A DNA stretch of 64,000 bases from CAVTPD01 sp963736575 (GCA_963736575.1 CAVTPD010000003.1:248001-312000); one strand, 5' to 3'. Positions 17,990 through 30,549 are shown, counted from the first letter of the stretch. Program-made: numbers and translations. The notes: generated by a model not told the origin, from the sequence alone.

Positions 17990-19183
17990 ATGAATTTAAA
18001 ACAACAAACGATAAAGAAGCCTGTTAGTATTGAAGGAGTAGGACTACACACAGGTGCTCAAGTAAAGTTAACTTTTAAGCCGGCTCCCGCAGATCACGGC
18101 ATAAAATTTCAAAGGGTTGACCTTCCGGAAAAACCAATTATTGAAGCAGATGTTGATTTAGTTGTAGATACTTCCAGAGGAACTACTCTTGAAAAAAAAG
18201 GAGCTAGAATTTCTACTGTTGAACACGTATTAGCTGCCCTTGTTGGCTTGCAAATAGACAACATTATATTAGAAGTAGACAATATAGAAATGCCTATTAT
18301 GGATGGTAGTTCTATAAAATTTGTTGAAATTCTAGAATCTGCAGGTTTAGAAGAGCAAAACGCTTTTAGAAACTATTACGAAATCACAGGAAAAGGCATC
18401 AACTACAAAGATGCAGACAGAGAAGTAGAAATACAGGCCGTACCGGCAGATGACTACAGAGTTACCGTAATGGTAGACTACAAATCACCTGTATTGGGTA
18501 GTCAATATTCTGCTATGAATGATCTTGCAGAATTTAGAGATGAATACTCTTCTTGTAGAACATTCTGTTTCTTACACGAAATACAAGCCATGCATAAAGC
18601 AGGGTTAGTAAGAGGTGGTGATTTTGACAATGCTATTGTAATTGTAGATGAAATACCTTCTGATGAAGAATTACAAGATTTAGCTTCATTGCTTAACAAG
18701 CCAACTGTAGAAGTTAATAAAGGAATACTTAACAATGTGGAACTTCGTCACAAAAACGAACCTGCTAGACATAAGTTATTAGATATATTAGGAGATCTTG
18801 CCTTAATTGGTAGACCCATTAAAGGTCAAATTCTTGCGGCAAGACCAGGCCATGCTGCCAATGTAGAGTTTGCTAAAAAAGTAAAAGCGGCAATTAAAGC
18901 AGAAGGAAAAAGAAAGGCTCCATCATACGACCCTACAGAAACACCTTTATACAACTCTTCAGATATTTATAAATTTTTACCTCACGAAGCGCCTTTCAAA
19001 ATGGTTGATAAAATCATCCATTTAGATCAAAAGTCTGTTATTGGTGTAAAAAACATTACCATATCGGACCAAGTATTTGAAGGTCATTTCCCCGGAAACC
19101 CTATTTACCCAGGAGTACTACTATTGGAATCTATTGCACAAGTAGGTGGTATTTTTGTTCTTAATACCGTTGAACGATCCTGA
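17990..19183 (+). CDS. lpxC: Bifunctional LpxC-FabZ, main part up to a frameshift (whole gene 17990-19385)
   Basis: Residues 1-~305 are LpxC, the zinc deacetylase that commits to lipid A: STVEHVLAALVG with a zinc histidine, MPIMDGSS, and RHKLLDILGDLALIG plus ARPGHAA with further catalytic residues. From ~320 a FabZ hydroxyacyl-ACP dehydratase domain begins (FLPHEAPFKMVDKIIHLDQ), including GHFPGNPIYPGVLLLESIAQ with the catalytic histidine and glutamate. This fusion is a Bacteroidota hallmark. The frame ends LNTVERS-stop, whereas removing one A from AA at 19173-19174 gives LNTVDDPENYWTYFMGV and continues to 19385. A full ~465-residue protein is therefore expected. Confidence 0.93.
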   Translation: MNLKQQTIKKPVSIEGVGLHTGAQVKLTFKPAPADHGIKFQRVDLPEKPIIEADVDLVVDTSRGTTLEKKGARISTVEHVLAALVGLQIDNIILEVDNIEMPIMDGSSIKFVEILESAGLEEQNAFRNYYEITGKGINYKDADREVEIQAVPADDYRVTVMVDYKSPVLGSQYSAMNDLAEFRDEYSSCRTFCFLHEIQAMHKAGLVRGGDFDNAIVIVDEIPSDEELQDLASLLNKPTVEVNKGILNNVELRHKNEPARHKLLDILGDLALIGRPIKGQILAARPGHAANVEFAKKVKAAIKAEGKRKAPSYDPTETPLYNSSDIYKFLPHEAPFKMVDKIIHLDQKSVIGVKNITISDQVFEGHFPGNPIYPGVLLLESIAQVGGIFVLNTVERS

Positions 19184-19385
19184 AAATTATTGGACTTACT
19201 TTATGGGCGTAAACAACTGTAAATTTCGCCAACCTGTTAAACCAGGGGACACCGTAGTTATTAAATGTGAACTCTTATCTCCAATAAGAAGAGGCATTGC
19301 CAATATGATTGGGCAAGCCTTTGTAGGAAATAATTTAGTATGTGAAGCCGAGGTAATGGCTAATGTTATCAAAAAGACATTATGA
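19146..19385 (+). CDS. fabZ: C-terminal FabZ segment of LpxC-FabZ, in the shifted frame
   Basis: From about base 19175 this frame encodes the last ~70 residues of the FabZ hot-dog domain (DPENYWTYFMGVNNCKFRQP, VKPGDTVVIKCEL, CEAEVMANVIKKTL). The codons before that are not real coding sequence, and the nominal start is an artefact. The FabZ catalytic histidine and glutamate lie upstream of the break, but the missing beta strands are needed for the fold. Its stop codon overlaps the ATG of lpxA (ATGA), as in an intact operon. An essential enzyme broken at a two-base homopolymer suggests read error. Confidence 0.85.
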   Translation: MVFLFLIPLNDPENYWTYFMGVNNCKFRQPVKPGDTVVIKCELLSPIRRGIANMIGQAFVGNNLVCEAEVMANVIKKTL

Positions 19386-20170
19386 GTCACCCATTAGCTA
19401 ATATTCATCCTGAAGCAAAAATTGGCAACAATGTAGTAATTGAAGCTTTCACTACAGTTGAAAAAGATGTAGTGATTGGTGATAATACTTGGATTGGGCC
19501 CAATGTAACCATTTTTAATGGAGCAAGAATTGGGAAGAATTGTAAGATTTTCCCTGGTGCTTCAATATCTGGAATCCCTCAGGATTTAAAATTTGAAGGA
19601 GAGGAAACAACTGCTGAAATTGGTGACAATACTACAATAAGAGAGTATGTAACAATTAGCAGAGGTACTAAAGACCGTTGGAAAACATCTATAGGCAACA
19701 ATTGTTTAATCATGGCTTATGTACATGTGGCGCACGATTGCCAGATAGGAGACAATTGCATCTTTTCTAATGGCGTTCAATTAGCAGGGCATGTCTTAGT
19801 AGAAGATTATGCAATTATTAGCGGATTTACTTTAGTACATCAGTTTTCTAAAATTGGTACACATGTAATGATTAGCGGTGGTTCGCATGTTAACAAAGAT
19901 GTTCCTCCTTATACAAAAGCAGCTAGAACTCCTTTAAGCTATGTAGGTATTAATTCTATTGGCTTAAGACGAAGAGGCTACAGCAATGAAAAAATAGAAG
20001 AGTTACAAGATATTTACAGACTACTTTACCTTTCTGGCTTACCTACAACAAAAGCTATTGAAAGAGTAGAACTAGAATTACCCGCTACAGCAGAAAGAGA
20101 CATTGTACTTAACTTTTTCAAAAACTCTGAAAGAGGAACAATGAAAGGTTATACACCTATTTCTAAATAA
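19382..20170 (+). CDS. lpxA: UDP-N-acetylglucosamine O-acyltransferase LpxA
   Basis: LpxA transfers the first hydroxyacyl chain onto UDP-GlcNAc. The 262-residue protein has the standard length. The left-handed beta-helix repeats start IHPEAKIGNNVVIEAFTTV. The catalytic histidine is in MAYVHVAHDCQIGDNCIFS, after PQDLKFEGEETTAEIGDNT and REYVTISRGTKDR. The C-terminal helical domain includes LSYVGINSIGLRRRGYSNEK. The ATG overlaps the lpxC-fabZ stop by 4 bases, so the two are translationally coupled. Confidence 0.96.
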   Translation: MSHPLANIHPEAKIGNNVVIEAFTTVEKDVVIGDNTWIGPNVTIFNGARIGKNCKIFPGASISGIPQDLKFEGEETTAEIGDNTTIREYVTISRGTKDRWKTSIGNNCLIMAYVHVAHDCQIGDNCIFSNGVQLAGHVLVEDYAIISGFTLVHQFSKIGTHVMISGGSHVNKDVPPYTKAARTPLSYVGINSIGLRRRGYSNEKIEELQDIYRLLYLSGLPTTKAIERVELELPATAERDIVLNFFKNSERGTMKGYTPISK

Positions 20171-20178
20171 ATCAAACA

Positions 20179-20790
20179 ATGGAAATCTTTTGCGAAAACC
20201 TTAGTAAAAAATTCGGTTCGCAAAAGATTTTCAAAAATTTGAATCTTCACATTCCTTCAAAATCTGCATTTGCTATAACCGGTTCTAATGGATCTGGTAA
20301 ATCTACCTTGCTTAAGGTCCTAGCACAGCTCAATTTTCCAGACAAAGGTATTGTCACTTATAAAAAAAATGGGGAGTTATACCCCTCTTCTGAAATAGCC
20401 GATCACATAGCTTTTTGTGCTCCATATCAAGAACTTCCTTTGCACTTAACATTGGCCGAGTTAATTAGCTTTCACAATCGTTCAAGACCAACCACGCATC
20501 TAGAATTTAATCTAGAAGAATGTGGTCTACATTCATTTTTAGACCGTAGAATTGAGTCCTTTTCTTCTGGTATGACACAGCGTGTTAAACTGGCCTTAGC
20601 TTTCAGTACAAATTCAGAATTATTGTTTCTAGATGAACCCACTAGTAATCTAGATAAAAAAGGGAAAGATTTTTATCATATACTATGTCAAAAGTCAATT
20701 GGTAAAAAAACCCTCTTAATCTCATCTAACGAAGAATTTGAATACGAGTTTTGTAACCAGATCCTAAATATAGAATCCATTGGTCGATGA
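20179..20790 (+). CDS. ABC transporter ATP-binding protein
   Basis: A lone 203-residue ABC ATPase. Walker A is ITGSNGSGKSTLLKVLA (~33-49), the signature is FSSGMTQRVKLAL rather than LSGGQ, and Walker B is LLFLDEPTSNLD. A final switch histidine is not evident: the usual position reads LISSNEEFEYEF, so turnover may be altered. No permease gene is adjacent, and the substrate is unknown. It follows lpxA by 8 bp on the same strand, an arrangement I believe recurs in Bacteroidota lpx clusters, so an envelope-related role is possible. Confidence 0.85.
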   Translation: MEIFCENLSKKFGSQKIFKNLNLHIPSKSAFAITGSNGSGKSTLLKVLAQLNFPDKGIVTYKKNGELYPSSEIADHIAFCAPYQELPLHLTLAELISFHNRSRPTTHLEFNLEECGLHSFLDRRIESFSSGMTQRVKLALAFSTNSELLFLDEPTSNLDKKGKDFYHILCQKSIGKKTLLISSNEEFEYEFCNQILNIESIGR

Positions 20791-20889
20791 ACACAGAGTG
20801 TTTAGTCGAAATTTTTCTGATCACAACTTTAGCATAACAATTCGTTAATCTCCAGCACCTACTTTCGCTCTGAAATTAAAAAAATCAAA

Positions 20890-22809
20890 ATGGTTTGGAG
20901 CATTAAAAAGAAGATTCTTCTTCTTAGCATTGGTTTAAGTATTTTCGCTGTTACTATAATTTTTTCTTTGTATTCATACAAAACTAGTTCCGTTCTTAAT
21001 GAAAATAAAAGACAAAATCTAATCATACAGGGTAGCTTAATTCAATCTACCATAGATCGCTTCTTACATGAAAGGCTTTCAGATGTCTTAGATTTAGCAC
21101 AAGACTCTCTTTTTATGAAGCAGGAAATTTCTGGGATTAATAATAAAATCATTCAATATACCAGTTCTCATTCCTACTTCGAATCCATATCCTATTTTGA
21201 TACTAAAAGAACTCGTTTAGCTGATTCAAAAAACCTTGAAATAGGAAAACAACATTCGCTAATCACATATTGGAAGAAATTGGTAGACAGTCACTATGTG
21301 GTTGATATTTCAGTATCGGAATCTATGAAAATTAATGTAATTCACTTTGCCTGTAAGATATACACTAACGGAAGACACACCGGGTATTTAGTGGCTAGAA
21401 TGGATGCCCGAAAAGTAAATGAAATCTTTAATTACGTACTCAATAAACAATCTTCTTTTGCCAATAAGGTAAATATAGAATTGATAGACTCTTCTGGAAT
21501 AATTTTATTTTCGAATAACAAAACCAACTTTTATAACTTATTAGAATCAAAAATCAATAAAGACATAATTGGAAATACACTTATCAATTATGAGGATTAT
21601 TATATTAATGTTCAGAAACTAAATGGTTACAAAAACTACCCTGGCAATAATTGGTTATTGTTATTGAGTACCAATAAAAAAAATCTATTAAATGAAAACA
21701 GAAGCTTTACGGTTTTCTTAATCTCTGTATCAATAGTTGTACTAATAATAGTATGCATAATAGCACTTCTATTCTCTAAAATATTAGTCAAACCTATAGA
21801 CACACTTTCCGCTGCTGCTAAAGCATATGGTAATGGTAATTTAAGGCATAGATTTCAAATTGAAACTAAAGATGAACTACAGCATTTAGGAGAGCATATT
21901 AAAATTATGGCGGGTAAACTTAAAGAGAAAATTGAAGCCATGGAAAACCTAAATGAAGAAATGAAACAGAATCTTAATACTGTTTATGATCAAAAACAAT
22001 TTATACTTACACAGAACCAGCGAATAAATAATGGTTTAAATATAGCCCACACGTTCCAAAAAAGTCTTTTACCAAAAATGGAAGAAGTGTTTTATAATTC
22101 TAAAATAAAATGTGAAATTTTTAATAAACCACGCTTAAAGGTATGTTCAGATTTCTATTTCATGAAAAACATACGTACAAAAGAAGCAGATTATAAAATA
22201 GTAGCCATTATTGGTTGCTCTAAACAAGGTTTAGCGGGTGCCTTTATAACCATTATTGCTAACAATTTACTTACACAAATTGTTGATATAGAACAGGAAT
22301 ACGACCCTTGTAAAATTATCTCAGAAATGGATAAAAAGTTGTATAGTATGTTTAGCAATTCTTTCAAAAACAATTTTGGAGTATCCTTGGGAGTAGTACA
22401 AATAAATGAAAAAAAACAAGAGTTGATTTACTGTGGGGCAAAGCAAGACCTTATGATTTCAGATAATAAAAATGTAAAAGAAATAAAAGGTTACGAAAGC
22501 TATTTAGGATTGTCAGAATACAAAAACCTAAAAGAATGTGCTAAAAACATACATCCGTTTAAGGAAAATTCAATGATTGTATTAGCGAATAAAGGTATTG
22601 AAGACCAGAAAGGCGGTATTAAAGAAAAAAGATTTAGTAGTCAAAAAGTCAAAGAAGCTGTAGAAAGCTATAAACAAATTAGCGCAAAAAAATTCATCCT
22701 AAATCTTAAAACTGAAATAGAAAACTGGAGCAATGAAAGTGAACAAGAAGACGATTATTTAGCTATTGCTCTAAAGATGTCAACCATTAAAGAACCTATG
22801 ATGGTATAG
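20890..22809 (+). CDS. Membrane sensor with HAMP and degenerate SpoIIE/PP2C domain (probable pseudophosphatase)
   Basis: Order of parts in 639 residues: TM helix (~8-27), periplasmic sensor (~28-270, Cache-like), second TM (~272-297), HAMP (KILVKPIDTLSAAAKAYGNG), a coiled coil (~345-385) and a SpoIIE-like domain (~390-635). Several positions that carry metal-binding aspartates in active members are changed: VDCTGHGVPGA is replaced by IIGCSKQGLAGA, DGMDI by NFGVS, and SDGFPDQFGG by ANKGIEDQKGG. DFY and the final DD (EDDYLAIAL) remain. The intact paralogous domain at 37286-40714 makes the loss clear. It probably binds or signals without phosphatase activity. Confidence 0.8.
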   Translation: MVWSIKKKILLLSIGLSIFAVTIIFSLYSYKTSSVLNENKRQNLIIQGSLIQSTIDRFLHERLSDVLDLAQDSLFMKQEISGINNKIIQYTSSHSYFESISYFDTKRTRLADSKNLEIGKQHSLITYWKKLVDSHYVVDISVSESMKINVIHFACKIYTNGRHTGYLVARMDARKVNEIFNYVLNKQSSFANKVNIELIDSSGIILFSNNKTNFYNLLESKINKDIIGNTLINYEDYYINVQKLNGYKNYPGNNWLLLLSTNKKNLLNENRSFTVFLISVSIVVLIIVCIIALLFSKILVKPIDTLSAAAKAYGNGNLRHRFQIETKDELQHLGEHIKIMAGKLKEKIEAMENLNEEMKQNLNTVYDQKQFILTQNQRINNGLNIAHTFQKSLLPKMEEVFYNSKIKCEIFNKPRLKVCSDFYFMKNIRTKEADYKIVAIIGCSKQGLAGAFITIIANNLLTQIVDIEQEYDPCKIISEMDKKLYSMFSNSFKNNFGVSLGVVQINEKKQELIYCGAKQDLMISDNKNVKEIKGYESYLGLSEYKNLKECAKNIHPFKENSMIVLANKGIEDQKGGIKEKRFSSQKVKEAVESYKQISAKKFILNLKTEIENWSNESEQEDDYLAIALKMSTIKEPMMV

Positions 22810-23224
22810 CTAGAATAAACAAAAAAAGAGCAAAAAAACCAATAATTAAAAACAAGTAGTGCAACCATACTTTCCTATTAAAATAAGCCCCTAATAAAGA
22901 AAAAAGAACCCCAGCAAAGCGAATCACATTCTGGGTTAAAATATCACCTTTATCATCATAAATATAAGAGCTAAGGATAGTTGTAGCGAAATAGACAGCA
23001 TATAGAATAAACAACAACCTAGAATTCTGAAAATAATATTTTACTAAGTTTCTATTTTCCTTCAAGGTTAATCTAGGGAAAAGAGCAACACTAATTAAAT
23101 GAAAGATAAACATGGGCACTAAAGCATAAAAAAAATAGATTATACTTTTATTAATATAAACTGTCCTTGGCCATATCCCATACCATATTTGAATCAAGGT
23201 TAGGAAAGAGAATATAGTCCACAA
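22796..23224 (-). CDS. Multi-pass membrane protein of unknown function, probably truncated at its N-terminus
   Basis: The frame encodes 142 residues with about four transmembrane helices (LTLIQIWYGIW, IIYFFYALVPMFIFHLISVAL, LLFILYAVYFATTIL, VIRFAGVLFSLLGAYF, LHYLFLIIGFFALFLFILAI). I do not recognise the family. There is no ATG start: only a TTG at 23224, and in-frame codons continue upstream (YPLHF) to a stop near 23248, just before insertion-sequence debris. The natural start was probably lost when IS sequences landed upstream. Its 3' end overlaps by 14 bp the convergent pseudophosphatase gene. Confidence 0.55.
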   Translation of the reverse strand: MWTIFSFLTLIQIWYGIWPRTVYINKSIIYFFYALVPMFIFHLISVALFPRLTLKENRNLVKYYFQNSRLLFILYAVYFATTILSSYIYDDKGDILTQNVIRFAGVLFSLLGAYFNRKVWLHYLFLIIGFFALFLFILAIPS

Positions 23225-23284
23225 AAAGTGTAAAGGATAAACACGTTACTTTTTAAAAAGAGCTAATGAAGGTATGAAAACATA

Positions 23285-23370
23285 CCAAAGCTACTTAATA
23301 AGCTTAAAAAAAACCTTGTAAAATGGGCGAAAACATACCCTAAATTATAATCAACAATAATTGGATTGAA
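23285..23370 (+). mobile_element. Remnant (left piece) of an older IS256-family element
   Basis: From about 23300, bases such as TTGTAAAATGGGCGAAAACA, followed by ACCCTAAATTA, match the intact transposase region encoding LVKWAKTYPKL, here in + orientation with stops and a deletion of about 100 bp after STI. It stops at GGATTGAA (23363-23370), the target duplication of the younger element inserted here, and resumes at 24706. Confidence 0.75.
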
Positions 23371-24705
23371 GGTACTGTCCATATTAGTGTGTCTGCTAGT
23401 AGGGTTTTCCACTGTTAACTTCGTAGCTAGATTTTACTAAAGTTATCATCAAATTTAAAATTACTAATGGGGTAGCTGTAAGTTTTTTCTTCCATCTCCA
23501 TTGCTACGTAGCCCATCAGTGTAATAGCTGCTTTAGGATTAGGTAAAGCGTTTCTCATTTTCAAGGTTCTTCTAAAGGATTTATTTAATCTTTCAATCCA
23601 ATTTGTAGTATAGATCATTCTTCTTATTCGGTAATCAAAATTTAAGTAGGTAAACAGGTTGTCTAAATCCTCTTTCTCTATGGTTGATTTTAATTTAGGG
23701 TATGTTTTCGCCCATTTCACAAGGGTTTCTTTTAAGTTTTTAATTCCATCTTTAGGTGTATTAAATACATCATCTGGATTGAATACTTTTTTCATATCTG
23801 CGTTAAATTCTTCTCTATCTGTTTTTCGGATATGTTTATTTAAATTTCGTTGAAAATGTAAAACACAGCTTTGTTTCAGGCTTGATGAGAATACTTTTCC
23901 TACTACATGTTCAAGTCCGGTTAAGCCATCAAATACAAATAAACCTACTTTATCTACACCTCTTGATTTAATGTCTTCTAATACTTCCTGCCAGCCTGAT
24001 GCGGATTCTTGGGGTATATTGACTATACCTAAAACTTCTCTTGTGTGATTGTCTTTTAAACCCAGTAAAACATAAAATGCTTCTGTGGCTACTGTTTCTC
24101 TTCTTACTTTTACATGAATAGCATCAATGTAAACAACCCGATAGTAGGTATCTAATTGTCTTTCAAGCCATGATTCTACTAAGGAAGAAAAATCGGTAGT
24201 GATTCTAGAGATTTTACTTTTGCTATAACTAGTTCCATAAATGTTTTCTACTACATTTTCTATTTGACGAGTAGTTAATCCTTTTCCGTATAGCTCAAAA
24301 CAGAGATCTTTTATCTGTTCTTCTTGTTCGTTTAATAAGCCTAATATCACCGGACGAAACACTCCAAGGCGATCTCTAGGGATTTTTAACTGCAATTTTG
24401 ATCCTATACCTGCTTTTTGAGCATGACGGTATCCATTACCTTTATTTATACCTTCTGTAGATTCTTGTAAAAACGTATTTCTTTCGCTTAACATCAACCC
24501 ATTTACCAGCATGGAGAACAAGTCATTCAATCCATGTTCTTCTTGAATATGGGAATTTATGATACTCTGAAGTTGATTTTTACTTATTTTTAACTCGGTT
24601 TCCTGCTTTAACTCTTCCATAATAATATTTGTCGTTATTTACTATTATGAAGTTAATTGTGGGAAACCCTTTTTCAACTATAGACACACTTTTCGGGACA
24701 GTATG
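23371..24705 (-). mobile_element. Complete IS256-family insertion sequence, nested in an older copy
   Basis: A 1335-bp element with one intact transposase. The ends are GGTACTGTCC on the left (23371-23380) and, read inward from the right, CATACTGTCC (24696-24705); a second shared block GTGTGTCT follows a few bases inside each end. GGATTGAA flanks it at 23363-23370 and 24706-24713, an 8-bp duplication as expected for the IS256 family. The target is the WIERLN codons of an older, opposite-oriented copy of a closely related element. Confidence 0.85.
23427..24620 (-). CDS. IS256-family (Mutator-type) transposase
   Basis: The 397-residue length is typical. Conserved landmarks are GLMLSERNTFLQES, KLQLKIPRDRLGVFRPVILG, the first catalytic aspartate in VVYIDAIHVKVR, the second in GLFVFDGLTGLEHVV, the CVLHFQRNLNKHI motif, and the glutamate region NWIERLNKSFRRTLKMRNALP. 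The frame is intact and starts with ATG at 24620, about 85 bp inside the right inverted repeat, so the element is probably active. Confidence 0.93.
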   Translation of the reverse strand: MEELKQETELKISKNQLQSIINSHIQEEHGLNDLFSMLVNGLMLSERNTFLQESTEGINKGNGYRHAQKAGIGSKLQLKIPRDRLGVFRPVILGLLNEQEEQIKDLCFELYGKGLTTRQIENVVENIYGTSYSKSKISRITTDFSSLVESWLERQLDTYYRVVYIDAIHVKVRRETVATEAFYVLLGLKDNHTREVLGIVNIPQESASGWQEVLEDIKSRGVDKVGLFVFDGLTGLEHVVGKVFSSSLKQSCVLHFQRNLNKHIRKTDREEFNADMKKVFNPDDVFNTPKDGIKNLKETLVKWAKTYPKLKSTIEKEDLDNLFTYLNFDYRIRRMIYTTNWIERLNKSFRRTLKMRNALPNPKAAITLMGYVAMEMEEKTYSYPISNFKFDDNFSKI

Positions 24706-24937
24706 GGATTGAAAGATTAAATAAACTCTTTAGAAGAACCTTGAAAATGAGAAACGCTTTACCTAATCCTAAAGCAGCTATTACACTGATGGGCTACGTA
24801 GCAATGGAGATGGAAGAAAAAACTTACAGCTACCCTATTAGTGATTTTAAATTTGATGATAATTTTAGTACAATCTAGCTACGAAGTTAACAGTGGAAAA
24901 CCCTATTAGCAGACACACTAATTATGCAAAATAGTAC
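24706..24937 (+). mobile_element. Remnant (right piece) of an older IS256-family element
   Basis: Bases 24706-24878 encode in + orientation the last ~55 residues of a transposase nearly identical to the neighbouring intact one (RTLKMRNALPNPKAAITLMG to PISDFKFDDNFSTI-stop), with a few substitutions. The terminal repeat GACACACTAAT follows and the copy ends near 24937. It joins 23285-23370 once the younger element is removed. It lies about 30 bp beyond the rRNA operon terminator. Confidence 0.85.
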
Positions 24938-24965
24938 GTGATATTACTTAGTTTAAAATTTACAC

Positions 24966-25003
24966 ATAAAAAAACCCTTTAGAGATTGTATTTCTAAAGG
25001 GTT
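24966..25003 (-). terminator. Rho-independent terminator of the rRNA operon
   Basis: On the minus strand a perfect 11-bp stem (AACCCTTTAGA / TCTAAAGGGTT, 24993-25003 with 24973-24983) and a 9-base loop are followed by TTTTTTT. It begins about 20 bases past the 5S rRNA 3' end. Confidence 0.9.
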
Positions 25004-25022
25004 AGTTGTTTGTATTAATAAG

Positions 25023-25134
<112 letters not shown>

Positions 25135-25264
25135 CTTTTTCACTTGTTATGAGTTTTGTGTTATTAGTATTGAGTACCATTCCTACTCGTGACCTCTCAT
25201 AAGTCGCTTTTCAATATTTTATATTTAAGTTTTATGACATGTTTCAAGTTCTGTAAGATCACCA

Positions 25265-28155
<2,891 letters not shown>

Positions 28156-28381
28156 TGACATTCTATGTCATCTTACAGAACTTTACACACCATGTCAATG
28201 AACTTGTAAACAATTATTTAACCCTTCTTTCAAAGATTAACAATTATTTCATGTGCTTTTAATTTCGTTTCCGAATATTAAAAGCTACTTTTCATTATCT
28301 TAATTCTATAGGCAGCCTTGCGCTTTCTACTTCCTTCTTTCAATACTTTTCTTTACCTGTTCACAGTCTTAATTAAAAGAG

Positions 28382-28455
28382 TGGAGGATATCGGAGTCGA
28401 ACCGATGACCTCCTGCGTGCAAGGCAGGCGCTCTAGCCAGCTGAGCTAATCCCCC
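28382..28455 (-). tRNA. tRNA-Ala (TGC anticodon)
   Basis: 74 bases on the minus strand starting GGGGGATTAGCTCAGCTGGC, with anticodon loop CTTGCAC (TGC) and T-loop GGTTCGACTCC. The acceptor stem GGGGGAT/ATCCTCC closes with a wobble pair, and the discriminator is A. No CCA is encoded. It lies in the 16S-23S spacer. Confidence 0.97.
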
Positions 28456-28466
28456 AAGATTTTTAG

Positions 28467-28540
28467 TAGTCTCGGGCAGACTCGAACTGCCGACCCCTAC
28501 ATTATCAGTGTAGTGCTCTAACCAGCTGAGCTACGAGACT
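28467..28540 (-). tRNA. tRNA-Ile (GAT anticodon)
   Basis: 74 bases on the minus strand starting AGTCTCGTAGCTCAGCTGGT, with anticodon loop CTGATAA (GAT) and T-loop AGTTCGAGTCT. The acceptor stem AGTCTCG/CGAGACT is perfect. It is 11 bases from tRNA-Ala in the usual 16S-Ile-Ala-23S order. Confidence 0.97.
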
Positions 28541-28554
28541 GTTATGCAATAAAT

Positions 28555-28600
28555 CGCATACGGTCGCTCTTTATTAACTAACTGAGCTACAAAAACCTTT
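28555..28600 (-). other. tRNA-like fragment in the 16S-tRNA spacer
   Basis: On the minus strand GTAGCTCAGTTAGTTAATAA is followed by AGAGCGACCG. This reproduces a tRNA D-arm (GCTC...GAGC stem, 28565-28586) and its flanks, but no anticodon arm, T-arm or acceptor partner follows. It looks like the remnant of a third spacer tRNA or a partial duplication of tRNA-Ile. Confidence 0.5.
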
Positions 28601-28689
28601 CGGTTTTCTATATTTTTATTTAGTTGAACTTGTAAGGTACTGCGCTTCTCGCCTCTATCTTGCTCTTATTTACTCCAGTTTAGCGCTCT

Positions 28690-30213
<1,524 letters not shown>

Positions 30214-30358
30214 GTCTAAGTTTATTCTTTAATGCTCTAAATTCGCTTTTACTTTCTGTACTTAAGAGTCTCCCCTCAGTACCTTACTCGTCTTCAACTA
30301 AATTATTTCAATGAACTATCTTTCCCTTTTTATAACACCATTGTGTTATTTGGGAGTG

Positions 30359-30366
30359 CAAAACTG
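30359..30366 (-). promoter_or_regulatory. Candidate proximal rRNA promoter (-7 element CAGTTTTG)
   Basis: The minus-strand sequence CAGTTTTG differs from TAnnTTTG only at the first base and is followed by GCACTCCCAA, the same initiation sequence as the distal promoter. The -33 region (GTTTTAG near 30387) is only a partial match to TTTG. Confidence 0.4.
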
Positions 30367-30494
30367 AACATTTTATTTTTAATTACCTAAAACTTTTTGA
30401 AGTTTTTTTTAGAGGTTTTTTCAACAACTAAACAGTAACCAAACATCCAACATCCCAACATTTTTTCTGACCCTATCTCGTTCGATTGGGAGTG

Positions 30495-30525
30495 CAAAAG
30501 TAGAAATTAATTCTATATCTGCAAA
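30495..30525 (-). promoter_or_regulatory. Distal rRNA operon promoter (TTTG-19-TACTTTTG)
   Basis: On the minus strand TTTG (30522-30525) and TACTTTTG (30495-30502) are separated by 19 bases, a full match to the Bacteroidota -33/-7 consensus. Transcription would begin around GCACTCCC, about 280 bases upstream of 16S. Confidence 0.75.
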
Positions 30526-30549
30526 GCATCCACTGACTTTTTTTCTACT

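Larger units (their letters stand above)
30214..30549 (-). promoter_or_regulatory. rRNA operon leader and upstream region (336 bp, no gene)
   Basis: This gap separates 16S from the saccharopine-dehydrogenase-like gene. It holds two tandem promoter candidates listed separately and a 14-bp repeat TTGGGAGTGCAAAA at 30350-30363 and 30486-30499. Just inside the leader is a 7-bp palindromic hairpin ATAACAC-CATT-GTGTTAT (30332-30349). No open reading frame is supported. Confidence 0.6.
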
